A DNA stretch of 64,000 nt, taken from positions 132,374 to 196,373 of the forward strand of contig PHCV01000004.1 of the NCBI GenBank assembly GCA_002842395.1, read 5' to 3'. The notes under the pieces are model-generated. The model had not been told where the DNA came from. It searched no databases and was given only the letters and a program-made list of their open reading frames with translations. Below, one piece after another: positions 1 to 12,428 of the stretch. Source of the stretch: Betaproteobacteria bacterium HGW-Betaproteobacteria-11. GTDB taxonomy: Bacteria; Pseudomonadota; Gammaproteobacteria; Burkholderiales; Rhodocyclaceae. Position numbers and translations under genes: made by a program. Each line of letters opens with the position of its first letter. Position 1 is the stretch's first letter.

Positions 1-152
1 TTCCCGCGGTCTCGACACACCCGGGGCTTTGCATGCCTGGAATTCCCCTGCGGGGGCAGGCAACTCCGCTTCGCGGCGGGCGAAGCGGGAATCCATGAAA
101 ATCAACGCGCTGGATGCCCGCGTGCGCGGGCATGACGACTTGTCCAGCGGTT
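1..152 (-). repeat. edge repeat related to the MITE-like element
   Basis: Read on the minus strand, this stretch carries the same blocks as the 188-bp element at 44096-44283: a CCGCTTCGCCCGCCGCGAAG hairpin block, then GGGTGTGTCGAGACCGCGGG. Between them is an extra segment containing a CCTGCCCCCGCAGGGG palindrome and the 17-bp string at 24-40. That 17-bp string occurs again inside aroA at 57366-57382. No gene is seen here; the carbonic anhydrase gene ends at 155. The repeat probably extends left of the window. Confidence 0.65.
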
Positions 153-154
153 CC

Positions 155-697
155 TCAGGGCACCAGGTCGGCGGCGGGCAGCGATGTCAGCTGTTCGCGA
201 TAGCGCCGTGCATTGGCCACATAGTGCCGGGCGCTCCAGAGCAGGCGCGCCACTTCTTCATCGGTCAGGCTGCGCACCACCTTGCCCGGCGAGCCGACCA
301 CCAGCGAACGCGGCGGGATCAGCTTGCCTTCGGGAATCAGCGTATTGGCGCCGATCAGGCAGTTTTCACCGATCACGGCATGGTTCAGGATCACGCTCTT
401 GATGCCGATCAGGCTGCCATTGCCGATGGTGCAGCCGTGCAGCATCACCAGATGGCCGACGGTGACGTTCTCGCCCAGGGTCAGCGGCACACCCTCGTCG
501 GTATGCAGCACCGAACCATCCTGGATGTTGCTGTTCGCGCCGATGCGGATCGGATCATTGTCACCGCGCAGCACGGCGTTCCACCAGATGCTCGTGTTTT
601 CGGCCAGATGCACGTCGCCGATGACGGTGGCGTTGGGCGCGAGCCACGCGCTATCGGCTATGGCCGGTTTCTTTCCGGGCAGGGCGTAGAGCGGCAT
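155..697 (-). CDS. gamma-class carbonic anhydrase family protein
   Basis: A 180-residue left-handed beta-helix protein of the YrdA/CaiE hexapeptide-repeat family. Hexapeptide turns run through about residues 15-130. The metal-site histidines expected of gamma carbonic anhydrases are visible in LHTDEG (about 66) and GHLVMLHGC (about 82-90). Many bacterial members have no proven carbonic anhydrase activity, so the reaction (reversible CO2 hydration) is inferred from family only. The ATG start gives the standard family N-terminus. It lies 9 bp after the deaD stop on the same strand, so it may be transcribed from the deaD promoter. Confidence 0.88.
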   Translation of the reverse strand: MPLYALPGKKPAIADSAWLAPNATVIGDVHLAENTSIWWNAVLRGDNDPIRIGANSNIQDGSVLHTDEGVPLTLGENVTVGHLVMLHGCTIGNGSLIGIKSVILNHAVIGENCLIGANTLIPEGKLIPPRSLVVGSPGKVVRSLTDEEVARLLWSARHYVANARRYREQLTSLPAADLVP

Positions 698-706
698 TTG
701 CTTCCC

Positions 707-2515
707 TTACCGTTTTTTCCATTCCGGCTTCTTGCCATCGGATTTTCCACCCCATTCCTTCTTTGCCGGGGCGCGACCCGCCGGGCGCGGGGGACGGGTA
801 TCCGCATATTCGCCCGGCTCGGTGAGGCGCGCTTTCAGGGCAAACTGACGCACCCGAATCCGGCGCAACACATCCATCACCGCGGCCGGCAGATTGGCCG
901 GCAGTTCGACCGTGCTGTAGTCATCGAACAGATTGATCTGGCCGATGCTCTTGCCGTCGATGCCGCCTTCGTTGGCGATGGCGCCGACGATTTCCTTGGG
1001 CAGCACGCCCTGGTTGCGACCGATTTCGATGCGGTAACGCGCGAGCTGGCCGCTGGCGAAGGTGCGGCGTTTGTCAAGAATCTCGTCACGATTCTCGCGC
1101 ACCGGGCGTTCGTTGCTCCGCTCCGCCGAACGCGGACTGCTTCGGTCATTCCGCGCGGCGGGCGGCGTCAGGTCAACCGCGGCCGCTCCCGAAAGTTGCA
1201 GCGGCCGTTCGCGCTGAGCGAGCCAGGCGAGGGCGGTCGCAATTTCACGGGCGCCGATGTTGTGATCGGTTTCGATGCCGCGGATGACATCGAAGAAAAA
1301 GTCCAGCTTCTCGTTCTGCAGCGTGTCCAGGATCTGCTGCGTGAATTGCGCCACGCGCCGGTTGGCCACTTCGGCCGGGGTCGGCATGGTCAGCGGTTCG
1401 ATCTTCTGCCGGGTCGCCCGTTCGATGATCTTCAGCATGTGCATTTCGCGCGGGGTGACGAACAGGATCGCCCGTCCGGTGCGACCGGCCCGCCCGGTGC
1501 GGCCGATGCGATGCACATAGGCCTCGGTATCGTTCGGCACGTCGTAATTGATGACATGGCTGATGCGCGACACATCGAGACCGCGCGCGGCGACATCGGT
1601 GGCGACGACGATATCGAGACTGCCGCTCTTCAGGCGTTCGATCACCTGTTCGCGCAAGCCCTGGGTCATGTCGCCGTTGAGCGCGGCCACGGCGTAGCCG
1701 CGGGCTTCGAGCTTGTCGGCCAGCTCGACGGTGGCCGTCTTGGTGCGCACGAAGATGAGCGCCGCATCGAAATCCGCCTCGACTTCGAGGATGCGGGTCA
1801 GCGCCTCGATTTTCTGCCCGCCATGCGTCTGACAATAGAACTGGTGGGTATTCACCGCCGTGGTGGTGGCGGCGCGAATCTTGATTTCCTTGGGTTCGCG
1901 CAGATGCTGATGGGCCACGCGGCGAATCACATCGGGCATGGTGGCGGAAAACAGCGCGGTCTGGCGCGAGGCCGGCGTGTGTTCGAGAATCCATTTCACA
2001 TCGTCGATGAAGCCCATGCGCAGCATCTCGTCGGCCTCGTCGAGCACCATGAACTTTAGGTTGTCGAGCACCAGGCTCTTGCGTTCGAGATGGTCCATCA
2101 CCCGTCCCGGCGTGCCGACGATGACGTGGGTGCCGCGCGAGAGCTGGCGCAGCTGGACGACCATGCTCTGGCCGCCATAGACCGGCAGGACATGGAATCC
2201 GGGCATGTGCTTGGCATAACGCTGCAACGCTTCGGCGACCTGGATCGCCAGTTCGCGGGTGGGCGTGAGCACCAGCGCCTGCGGCCGGGTCAGGGCGACG
2301 TCGATCTGTTGCAGCAGGGGCAGGGCGAAGGCGGCGGTCTTGCCGGTGCCGGTCTGGGCTTCGCCGAGTACATCCTGGCCCGCCAGCAGCGGCGGGATGC
2401 AGGCTGCCTGAATAGGGGAAGGACTCTCGTAGCCGACATCGGCCAGGGCCGAGAGCAAGGCCGGTTTCAACCCGAGATGGGCAAACCCGAGCGGGGATTC
2501 AGTGGTGGTGGTCAT
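707..2515 (-). CDS. deaD: DEAD-box ATP-dependent RNA helicase DeaD/CsdA
   Basis: Unwinds structured RNA; the family acts in ribosome assembly and mRNA decay, especially in the cold. Visible motifs in order: Q motif (GYESPSPIQ, about 28-36), Walker A AQTGTGKT (53-60), PTRELA, DEAD (about 159-162), SAT, and HRIGRTGRAGR in the second RecA lobe. A DbpA/CsdA-type RNA-binding domain follows at about 470-550 (GAIANEGGI, LFDDYSTVELP), then a basic tail. The ATG at 2515 gives 602 residues; an in-frame TTG at 2530 would add five. The start at MTTTTES matches the usual short N-terminus before the Q motif. Confidence 0.93.
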   Translation of the reverse strand: MTTTTESPLGFAHLGLKPALLSALADVGYESPSPIQAACIPPLLAGQDVLGEAQTGTGKTAAFALPLLQQIDVALTRPQALVLTPTRELAIQVAEALQRYAKHMPGFHVLPVYGGQSMVVQLRQLSRGTHVIVGTPGRVMDHLERKSLVLDNLKFMVLDEADEMLRMGFIDDVKWILEHTPASRQTALFSATMPDVIRRVAHQHLREPKEIKIRAATTTAVNTHQFYCQTHGGQKIEALTRILEVEADFDAALIFVRTKTATVELADKLEARGYAVAALNGDMTQGLREQVIERLKSGSLDIVVATDVAARGLDVSRISHVINYDVPNDTEAYVHRIGRTGRAGRTGRAILFVTPREMHMLKIIERATRQKIEPLTMPTPAEVANRRVAQFTQQILDTLQNEKLDFFFDVIRGIETDHNIGAREIATALAWLAQRERPLQLSGAAAVDLTPPAARNDRSSPRSAERSNERPVRENRDEILDKRRTFASGQLARYRIEIGRNQGVLPKEIVGAIANEGGIDGKSIGQINLFDDYSTVELPANLPAAVMDVLRRIRVRQFALKARLTEPGEYADTRPPRPAGRAPAKKEWGGKSDGKKPEWKKR

Positions 2516-2644
2516 CGAGGTACCTGCCAAATGCAGGAAAGGACAGAAAAGGCTGGAAAAACAGCGACCGCCATGCGATCGTGGGCGACATTATCGCAGA
2601 CTTTAACGGCAAATCGTGAAACGCCGTGAACGAGTCTGCCCGAT

Positions 2645-3682
2645 TCAGACCCGCAACAAGACGATTTTCAGCGGAGGCTGTCCATCCGGACTCGGGAAAT
2701 CGGCTTCGGGGAGGATCCATTCGACCGCCTGAATCGGCCGCCCGGCCTTGCTTGCCGTGCGTTGCAGCTGGTCGAGCCAGGCCTCGCGGTGGACTTCGGC
2801 GACATTGTTGGTGCAGACCAGCGTGCCGCCGGGCGTGGTGCACAGCAGGGCCGGCTTGAAGACCGAGGCGTAGTCATTGACCAGGTCGACCACGCCGAAC
2901 GGGCTTTTGGCGTAACGGGGCGGATCGAGGAAAACGCAGTCGAAGCGGCGGGCGGTGATTTTCGGGAACGGCGGCATGCGCTTGCCGCGCACGAATTCGG
3001 ACTGGCCGATGCCGGAAAACTGGCGCATCGCGGCAAAGGCATCGCTCTTGATGAAGCGCGGACGATGGGTCAGTTCGTTAAGCCGGGCATTTTCCTTGCC
3101 GACGTTGAGGCTGGATTCGGCAAAGTCCACATTGACCACGAAGCTTGCACCGGCCTTCGCCGCGGCGATGCCGGCGCCACAGGTGTAGGCAAACAGGTTG
3201 AGCAGCGACTTGCCGGGAATTTCCTCCATCAGGCGGCGTCGCGCGGCACGCAGGTCGAGAAACAGCCAGGGGTCCTGTCCGCCATGGCGTCCCTGGACGA
3301 TGTAGGTGATGCCCATTTCATGCACTTCACGTGGCTGCATGGCCGCGGCGAGCTTTTCCGGGGGCAGGGTGTTGCCGATGCGCGAATTGGACTGGCTGCG
3401 ATCGTTGTACACCAGCGTCAGCGCTTCGCCGGAGGGAGAATGCCCGGCGTAGAAAACTTCCAGCGCGGCGAGTGCCGCGGCGCTTAACGGGCTATGGAAG
3501 CTTTGCACCAGCAGCAAGTCGCCATAGCGGTCGACCGTCAGGCCGGGATAGCCTTCCGTCGTACCGTGAAACAGCCGGTAGGCGTCGGTCTGCTCGGCGT
3601 GCAGGCGGGCCAGCAGCGCTTCGCGATTGGCGAGGGCGCCGGCGAGGGAGGCGATGAGGGAGGTAATGAAAGAATCGGTCAT
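2645..3682 (-). CDS. class I SAM-dependent rRNA methyltransferase, RlmI-like
   Basis: A 345-residue methyltransferase of the RlmI/RlmK group. An N-terminal EEHD-like region (about 30-130: YRLFHGTTEGYPGLTVDRYG) is followed by the Rossmann methyltransferase fold (LLNLFAYTCGAGIAAAKAGA, about 175-195). The catalytic-site motif LDPPRYAKS lies at about 252-260. RlmI methylates a cytosine in 23S rRNA, but I see no N-terminal PUA domain, so the exact target base is open. It is monocistronic, upstream of deaD on the same strand with a 129-bp gap. Repeat A copy 1 lies just upstream of its start. Confidence 0.82.
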   Translation of the reverse strand: MTDSFITSLIASLAGALANREALLARLHAEQTDAYRLFHGTTEGYPGLTVDRYGDLLLVQSFHSPLSAAALAALEVFYAGHSPSGEALTLVYNDRSQSNSRIGNTLPPEKLAAAMQPREVHEMGITYIVQGRHGGQDPWLFLDLRAARRRLMEEIPGKSLLNLFAYTCGAGIAAAKAGASFVVNVDFAESSLNVGKENARLNELTHRPRFIKSDAFAAMRQFSGIGQSEFVRGKRMPPFPKITARRFDCVFLDPPRYAKSPFGVVDLVNDYASVFKPALLCTTPGGTLVCTNNVAEVHREAWLDQLQRTASKAGRPIQAVEWILPEADFPSPDGQPPLKIVLLRV

Positions 3683-3770
3683 GGCAACGATGCGGTGCGC
3701 AGAAATCCGGCCGCGAAAAGGCCCCGTATGTTACGCGCAAGCCTGCCTTTGCTGAACTTTTTCTTGACTT

Positions 3771-3796
3771 CGGCGTCTCGCCAGAGCCGACATTTT
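3771..3796 (+). repeat. repeat A copy 1 (intergenic, left of mer cassette)
   Basis: Reads CGGCGTCTCGCC followed by AGAGCCGACATTTT, close to the repeat A consensus (CGSCGT, two variable bases, then core GCCAGCGCCGACTTTT). It lies 18 bp beyond the merA stop and has the same orientation as copy 2 at 6129, so the two flank the mer cassette as direct repeats. Confidence 0.75.
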
Positions 3797-3814
3797 CAAT
3801 AGGAAGCTGATTTT

Positions 3815-5622
<1,808 letters not shown>

Positions 5623-5652
5623 TGCATTCTCCCGAGTCCGATGGATGCGGTA

Positions 5653-5683
5653 AGCTTCCCACCGTAGTTAAGTACGGAGTCAA
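5653..5683 (-). promoter_or_regulatory. mer promoter/operator (MerR-type, 19-bp spacer)
   Basis: On the minus strand, TTGACT (5678-5683) is followed by a 19-bp spacer and GAAGCT (5653-5658). The spacer holds the dyad CCGTACTTAACTACGG (5662-5677). This lines up without gaps with the Tn501/Tn21 mer promoter as I recall it, including the overlong 19-bp spacer that MerR untwists on binding Hg(II). It would drive merC-merA and overlaps the start region of the divergent merR, allowing autorepression. Confidence 0.88.
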
Positions 5684-5687
5684 CCCC

Positions 5688-6125
5688 ATGAACGAACCCG
5701 TGAGCGAAGCCGGACCAGGCATGACCATCGGCGAGCTGGCCAGGGCCGCCGGTGCGCATGTCGAGACCATCCGTTTTTATCAGCGCAAGGCATTGCTCGT
5801 CGAACCTATGCGACATTTCCGGAAGATCCGCCGTTATGGCCAGGCACACCTGGCGCGGCTGCGCTTCATCAAGGCGGCCCAGCGCCTGGGGTTCACGCTC
5901 GACGAGATCGCCGAGCTGTTGCGCCTGGATGCGGCGCTGGCCTGTGGTGAGGCCGCCCAGATCGCTGGCCGGCATCTGGCCGTGGTGCAGGCAAAAATTG
6001 CCGACCTGGAGCGAATGGAAAAAGTCCTGAGCGAACTGATCACCGCCTGCGGCAAGACCACGCCGGGCACGCTCGCCTGCCCGCTGATCGCGGCCTTGCA
6101 ACAGTCGGCAAGTTCACCGACTTGA
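5688..6125 (+). CDS. merR: mercury-responsive regulator MerR
   Basis: A 145-residue MerR-family activator/repressor. The winged helix-turn-helix begins TIGELARAAGAHVETIRFYQ and continues through IRRYG. A dimerization helix covers about 80-115. The three Hg(II)-binding cysteines expected for true MerR are all present: LACGEA, TACGK and LACPLIA. This separates it from CueR/ZntR relatives. The start chosen (ATG 5688) matches the family length; a longer in-frame extension would run through the operator. It is divergent from merC-merA and only 5 bp from the -35 of their promoter. Confidence 0.93.
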   Translation: MNEPVSEAGPGMTIGELARAAGAHVETIRFYQRKALLVEPMRHFRKIRRYGQAHLARLRFIKAAQRLGFTLDEIAELLRLDAALACGEAAQIAGRHLAVVQAKIADLERMEKVLSELITACGKTTPGTLACPLIAALQQSASSPT

Positions 6126-6128
6126 ATT

Positions 6129-6154
6129 CGTCGTCTCGCCAGTGCCGACTTTTT
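6129..6154 (+). repeat. repeat A copy 2 (intergenic, right of mer cassette)
   Basis: CGTCGTCTCGCC then AGTGCCGACTTTTT, four bases after the merR stop. Together with copy 1 it brackets merA-merC-merR in direct orientation. With its T run it may also act as a weak terminator for merR, though the stem is poor. Confidence 0.8.
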
Positions 6155-6191
6155 GAATCTCCTTAAACTGCAAACTCAAAATTCCTACCCC

Positions 6192-7424
6192 ATGACCTAT
6201 CCATTGATCCTGTTGGCATCCAGTGTATTGCTCATTGCTTTTTTCATCGAGTATCTGGGACGAACATTTCGCTTTCCCTCGGTGGTCGCCCTGATTGTCG
6301 TCGGCATCGTCGGCCAGCTGGTGATGAATTATTTTGATCTCGAACTCAAGGGGTTGAAACTGCTGGTACCGATTCTCGGCACACTCGGCCTGATCCTGAT
6401 TGTTCTGGAGGGTGCGGCAGACATCGAGCTCAGGCGAGAGCGCCTGGCATTGATCATTGATGCCTCGATCATCGCGTTCGGCGGAATTCTATGCTGTGTA
6501 GCGATTTATGCCTTGTTGGCCATGTCTGTTCTGGGTCTGGCGCTTTTCCAAGCTGTTACGCTTGCTGTGCCCTTTGCCGTCATCAGTAGCGCCGTGGCTA
6601 TTCCGAGCAGCAGCTTTTTGCCCGCACATGATCGCGAGTTCGTGGTGTATGAAACGTCGATTTCCGATGTGCTCGGGGTACTGATTTTTTTCAGCCTGCT
6701 TCATTCCGATGGCAGCCCGGTTGGTGTGCTGACCGGGTTGCTGGGGGGAGGGATACTGTCATTGCTGACGTCGATTGTCTGCGCCTTGGGTCTTGTCCTT
6801 CTGCTGATGCGAATCAGTGGTCAGGTCCGTTTCATCCCCCTGCTGGCAGGCCTTTTCGGCTTATATGCGATTGGTGAGTTGATGCACATATCATCGTTGA
6901 TCATGGTGTTGCTGTTTGGTCTGGCGCTGAACAATCCACAGCTGATTACCCGCATTCCGTTTTTGAGTCACTGGATCGATGAATCGTATGACACGACGCT
7001 TGACGAATTCAAGATGATCCTCATCGAACTGACTTTTGCCATCCGTGGTTTCTTCTTCATCCTGCTCGGCTTTTCGACAAAGCTGGAGGCCATCTTCTCA
7101 TGGTCTGCATGGTTTGCCGCCATGCTGATCTTGAGTGTCATTTATAGTAGCCGCTACTTGTTGCTGAAGCTTCGTAATCACACACAGGTCGATGCCTTAA
7201 CCTGGCTGGCACCTCGTGGCCTAATCACCATCTTGCTGTATCTCTCGGCCAAGGAAGTATGGCCCTTGCCTGAGTTCCTTGATGGTACCGTGGTTATCGT
7301 CGTTCTGACTTCCTCCCTGCTGATCCTGCAGGCCAGTCGTAAAACCAGAAATCATGAAACCGATGCAATCAATACTACAACAGGCGCTGATGCTCCACGG
7401 ACTCCGGAAATAAGGATACCTTGA
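6192..7424 (+). CDS. cation/proton antiporter (CPA family) membrane protein
   Basis: 410 residues with about 11-12 hydrophobic segments from the N-terminus to about residue 390, then a polar tail. It resembles monovalent cation:proton antiporters of the NhaP/KefB type (LGLILIVLEGAADIELRRER, ISSAVAIPSS, APRGLITILLYL). The substrate cannot be read from sequence. The ATG at 6192 starts a membrane segment directly; an upstream TTG at 6153 would read out of repeat A copy 2 and is less likely. By eye its base composition is less GC-rich than its neighbours, and its stop overlaps the start of the following LapA-domain pseudogene (TGATG), suggesting an imported two-gene unit. Confidence 0.8.
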   Translation: MTYPLILLASSVLLIAFFIEYLGRTFRFPSVVALIVVGIVGQLVMNYFDLELKGLKLLVPILGTLGLILIVLEGAADIELRRERLALIIDASIIAFGGILCCVAIYALLAMSVLGLALFQAVTLAVPFAVISSAVAIPSSSFLPAHDREFVVYETSISDVLGVLIFFSLLHSDGSPVGVLTGLLGGGILSLLTSIVCALGLVLLLMRISGQVRFIPLLAGLFGLYAIGELMHISSLIMVLLFGLALNNPQLITRIPFLSHWIDESYDTTLDEFKMILIELTFAIRGFFFILLGFSTKLEAIFSWSAWFAAMLILSVIYSSRYLLLKLRNHTQVDALTWLAPRGLITILLYLSAKEVWPLPEFLDGTVVIVVLTSSLLILQASRKTRNHETDAINTTTGADAPRTPEIRIP

Positions 7425-7730
7425 TGCAGCTTGCGTTCATAACATCATTACTCATTGCTATTGCCAGCGTGTTTTTTGCCTACAGAACAATGCTGCTGTT
7501 ACCGTGGTCTTCTCGATAGTTCGCTCGCGCTCGTATTGCTGATCGCCCTGGCGCTGGGCGCCGTCGCTATTGCCTTGCTCATCACCCCGGCAACGATTTG
7601 GCGCAATTGGACGATTTCGCGCCAGAAAAAACGTATCGATGAACTGGAAAAGAAACTAGAAGATGCCTGTGACCGCTTTGTCTCGCTGGAAAATCCAGTG
7701 GGTACGGAAACAGGGACAGCAGGGGACTGA
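7424..7730 (+). pseudogene. LapA-domain membrane protein broken by two 1-base deletions
   Basis: The reading frame opens at the ATG overlapping the antiporter stop (MQLAFITSLLIAIASVFFAY) and then stops early. The family motif QNNAAVTVVF appears in a second frame at 7483-7512. The second membrane helix and coiled-coil tail (SLALVLLIALALGAVAIA, KKRIDELEKKLEDA) appear in a third frame up to 7730. Adding one C near 7483 and one C near 7512 restores a continuous 102-residue LapA-domain (DUF1049) protein. Both changes look like CC to C losses, so assembly error is an alternative to real decay. Confidence 0.75.
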
Positions 7731-7752
7731 CCCGATTCACAGAGTTGAAGCG

Positions 7753-7772
7753 TTGACTCTGGTTGACTCTGT
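7753..7772 (+). repeat. short tandem duplication
   Basis: TTGACTCTGG is directly followed by TTGACTCTGT in the gap between the LapA pseudogene and the MITE-like element. No function is evident. Confidence 0.5.
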
Positions 7773-7785
7773 ACCGGGTGTTTTC

Positions 7786-7952
7786 TAGTGTAGTGCTTGC
7801 GAATTGTCGAAACCGTCAAAACACCTCGGCGTCATTCCCGCGGAAGCGGGAATCCAGTACGTTCCTGGGTCCCCGCTTCGCCCGGGTGTGTCGAGACCGC
7901 GGGGACGACGATAGATTGACCGCCCCAGTACTAAAATTTACCGAGCGCCACA

Positions 7953-7955
<3 letters not shown>
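7786..7955 (+). mobile_element. MITE-like element, copy 1 (170 bp)
   Basis: Begins TAGTGTAGTGCTTG and ends with the imperfect inverse (on the minus strand TAGTGTGGCGCTCG), giving about 14-bp terminal inverted repeats with roughly 10 matches. The interior holds the palindrome TTCCCGCGGAAGCGGGAA and CCGGGTGTGTCGAGACCGCG. It is about 94% identical to the copy at 44096-44283 apart from an 18-bp insertion there. It codes for nothing plausible. Its right-end TAG, read on the minus strand, is the stop codon of ettA. Confidence 0.8.
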
Positions 7956-9617
<1,662 letters not shown>

Positions 9618-9687
9618 TGTTAACCTTTAACCTTTGGAAATTTAAGATCAGAATTCGAAAAAAACGAAATTCGGTGTGGTGAGGGCT

Positions 9688-10986
9688 TCAGGATGCCGGG
9701 GCGCACGCGTGGTGATCCCGCGTGCCGAGTTCATTATCCAGGAAGCGGGCAATGAAGGCCCCTTCCAGCCCGGGTGGCAGGACCAGGTGGACGTGGTGGC
9801 CGTTGCCCGGGGCGACGTCGACCGGCGTGTCGCCAGCGCCGACTATTTTTTCGATGACCTGCTCGAAGTTGCCCGAGGGATGGACGATCTCGATCCGGTC
9901 GCCCACCGCGAAACGGTTTTTCACCTCGATCGCGGCCAGTCCGTCGGCGCCATAGCCGGTGACATCGCCGACATACAGGCCGCGGCTGGAGGCCGAGCTG
10001 CCGGAGAGGTAATTCTGGTAGTCGCGGTCCGGGTGGCGATCGTAGAAGCCGGCGGTGTAACCGCGATTGGCCAGGCCGTCGAGCTGGCCGACGAGGCGCG
10101 GATCGAATGGCCGGCCGGCCAGGGCGTCGTCGATTGCCCGGCGATAGGTCTGGCTGGCGCGGGCGACGTAGTAGGGCGACTTGGTGCGGCCCTCGAGCTT
10201 CAGCGAGTCGACGCCGATCTCGATCAGCCGCGCCACATGCTCGATGGCGCGCAGGTCTTTCGAGTTGAGGATGTAGGTGCCGTGCTCGTCTTCCTCGATC
10301 GGCATCAACTGGCCGGGACGCTCGCGCTCTTCGAGGAGAAAGACATCGCCGGCCGGGTTTTCCGCCGCCGGCTTGACCTTGTAATCCCAGCGGCAGGAAT
10401 TGGTACAGCTGCCCTGGTTCGGATCGCGGTGGTTGAAGTAGCCGGAAAGCAGGCAGCGCCCGGAATAGGCGATGCACAGCGCGCCATGGACGAAGACTTC
10501 GAGTTCGGTGTCGGGACATTCCTGGCGGATCTCGGCGATTTCGTCGAGCGAGAGCTCGCGCGAGAGGATCACCCGCGAGATGCCGATGCTGCGCCAGAAG
10601 CGCACGGCGGCATGATTCACCGTGTTGGCCTGCACCGAGAGGTGGATCGGCAGCTCCGGCCAGGTTTCGCGGATCATCAGCATCAGGCCGGGATCGGCCA
10701 TGATCAGCGCATCGGGTTGCAGGGCGACGACCGGCGCCATGTCGGCGAGATAGGTCTTGAGCTTGGCGTTGTGCGGGACGATGTTGCTCACCAGATAAAA
10801 CTTGCCGCCGCGCGCGTGGGTCAGGGCGATGCCGGCGGCGAGGTTTTCCAGCTTGCCGAAGTCGTTGTTGCGCACGCGCAGGGAATACCGCGGCTGGCCG
10901 GCGTAAATCGCCGTGGCGCCGAAGTCGAGCGCGGTCTGCGCCATTTTCAGCGAGCCGGCGGGAGCGAGGAGTTCGGGAGCTTTCAT
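9688..10986 (-). CDS. trhP: tRNA uridine 5-hydroxylation protein TrhP (U32 family)
   Basis: A U32-family protein (formerly YegQ). The family uses prephenate-derived chemistry and an iron-sulfur centre in forming 5-hydroxyuridine at tRNA position 34. It has 432 residues from the ATG at 10986. The U32 signature EVFVHGALCIAYSGRCLLS (about 165-183) and the following QGSCTNSCRWDY give the cysteine cluster. A beta-rich C-terminal domain follows. Repeat A copy 3 lies within this domain (about 379-388, KIVGAGDTP). An upstream in-frame extension to 11013 is less likely because the protein family starts at ELLAPAGS. Confidence 0.88.
   Translation of the reverse strand: MKAPELLAPAGSLKMAQTALDFGATAIYAGQPRYSLRVRNNDFGKLENLAAGIALTHARGGKFYLVSNIVPHNAKLKTYLADMAPVVALQPDALIMADPGLMLMIRETWPELPIHLSVQANTVNHAAVRFWRSIGISRVILSRELSLDEIAEIRQECPDTELEVFVHGALCIAYSGRCLLSGYFNHRDPNQGSCTNSCRWDYKVKPAAENPAGDVFLLEERERPGQLMPIEEDEHGTYILNSKDLRAIEHVARLIEIGVDSLKLEGRTKSPYYVARASQTYRRAIDDALAGRPFDPRLVGQLDGLANRGYTAGFYDRHPDRDYQNYLSGSSASSRGLYVGDVTGYGADGLAAIEVKNRFAVGDRIEIVHPSGNFEQVIEKIVGAGDTPVDVAPGNGHHVHLVLPPGLEGAFIARFLDNELGTRDHHACAPAS
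9823..9850 (+). repeat. repeat A copy 3 (inside trhP)
   Basis: CGGCGTGTCGCC then AGCGCCGACTATTTTT; it matches the consensus with two extra bases before the T run. In trhP it reads KIVGAGDTP. Length comparison with E. coli YegQ from memory suggests almost no net insertion. Confidence 0.65.
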
Positions 10987-11055
10987 GGAATGGAGGGATC
11001 GGGCGCCACGCAAACCACGAGTTTACCGGCGATTGTCTGTCCTTGCCCGGGTTGA

Positions 11056-11534
<479 letters not shown>

Positions 11535-11535
<1 letters not shown>

Positions 11536-12428
11536 TGCACATCCGCATCAGCCTGCCGCAACAGTCGCTGGAGCTGTTCTCCGCGCGCGGCGATCGCCTC
11601 GCCGCCTATGCCGTATCGACGGCGACGAAGGGCGCGGGGGAGGCAAGCGGCAGCTACCGCACGCCGCGCGGCTGTCACATCATCCGCGCGAAAGTCGGCG
11701 CTGGCGCTACGCCGAATACGGTATTTGTCGGCCGCCGGCCGACCGGCGAGACATGGAGCCCCGAACTGGACACCCAGTTTCCCGGCCGCGACTGGATCTT
11801 GACCCGCATCCTCTGGCTTTCCGGTTGCGAAGTGGGCAAGAACCGCTTGGGGAAGGTCGACACCATGCGTCGTCATATCTACATCCACGGTTCGCCGGAG
11901 CGCGTGGCGATGGGCACGCCCGGCTCGATCGGTTGCGTGCGCATGCGCAACGCCGACATCATCGCCCTGTTCGATCGCGTGCCGCTCCGCACGCCGGTCG
12001 ATATCGTCGAATACGGCCTTACCGCCGGCGACTGGGCCACGCTGGGCGAGCTTGCCCGGCCACTGCGCGAAGCGGTGTTCATCGTCGAGCAGGGCGTGCC
12101 GGCGGCGCTCGAGTGGGACGAGCACGACGCGGTGAGCCGCCACGTCGTCGCCCAGGATGCCCGGGGCGAGGTGATCGGCGCCGGCCGCCTGCTGCCAGCC
12201 GGCCACCTCGGCCGGCTGGCGGTGCGTGCCGACTGGCGCGGCCGGGGTCTTGGGCGGGCGCTCGTCGAGCGCCTGCTGGTCGAAGCGGCAGCGCGAGAGT
12301 GCAACGATCCGGTGCTGCATGCCCAGGTGCAGACGCTCGGGTTTTACGAGAAATTCAGCTTCGTCGCGGAAGGCGAGGTGTTTCTCGAAGCAGGCATCCC
12401 GCACCGGCTCATGCGTCGTGCCGGATAG
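11535..12428 (+). CDS. L,D-transpeptidase (YkuD) fused to GNAT acetyltransferase
   Basis: 297 residues from the ATG overlapping the tadA stop. The N-terminal half (about 1-155) is a YkuD-type L,D-transpeptidase domain with VGRRPTGE and the catalytic region IHGSPERVAMGTPGSIGCVRM (His, then Ser-x-Gly-Cys-x-Arg). The C-terminal half (about 160-297) is a GNAT domain, with VFIVEQGVPAALEWDEHDAVS and the acetyl-CoA loop VRADWRGRGLGRALVE. There is no signal peptide, which is odd for a peptidoglycan enzyme. The two domains are usually separate neighbouring genes as far as I recall. The 3' end overlaps the convergent NRDE gene by 20 bp. Confidence 0.82.
11691..11714 (-). repeat. repeat A copy 4 (inside L,D-transpeptidase domain)
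   Basis: The plus strand reads AAAGTCGGCGCTGGCG then CTACGCCG, encoding KVGAGATP. Conserved protein sequence at this point in the family (a K-I/V-GAG motif as I recall) could explain part of the match, so this copy is less secure. Confidence 0.5.

Noticed and set aside
29..2059. Long plus-strand reading frame opposite the carbonic anhydrase and deaD genes
   Set aside because: It mirrors the codon pattern of the real genes in this high-GC DNA, has no family likeness and no ribosome site.
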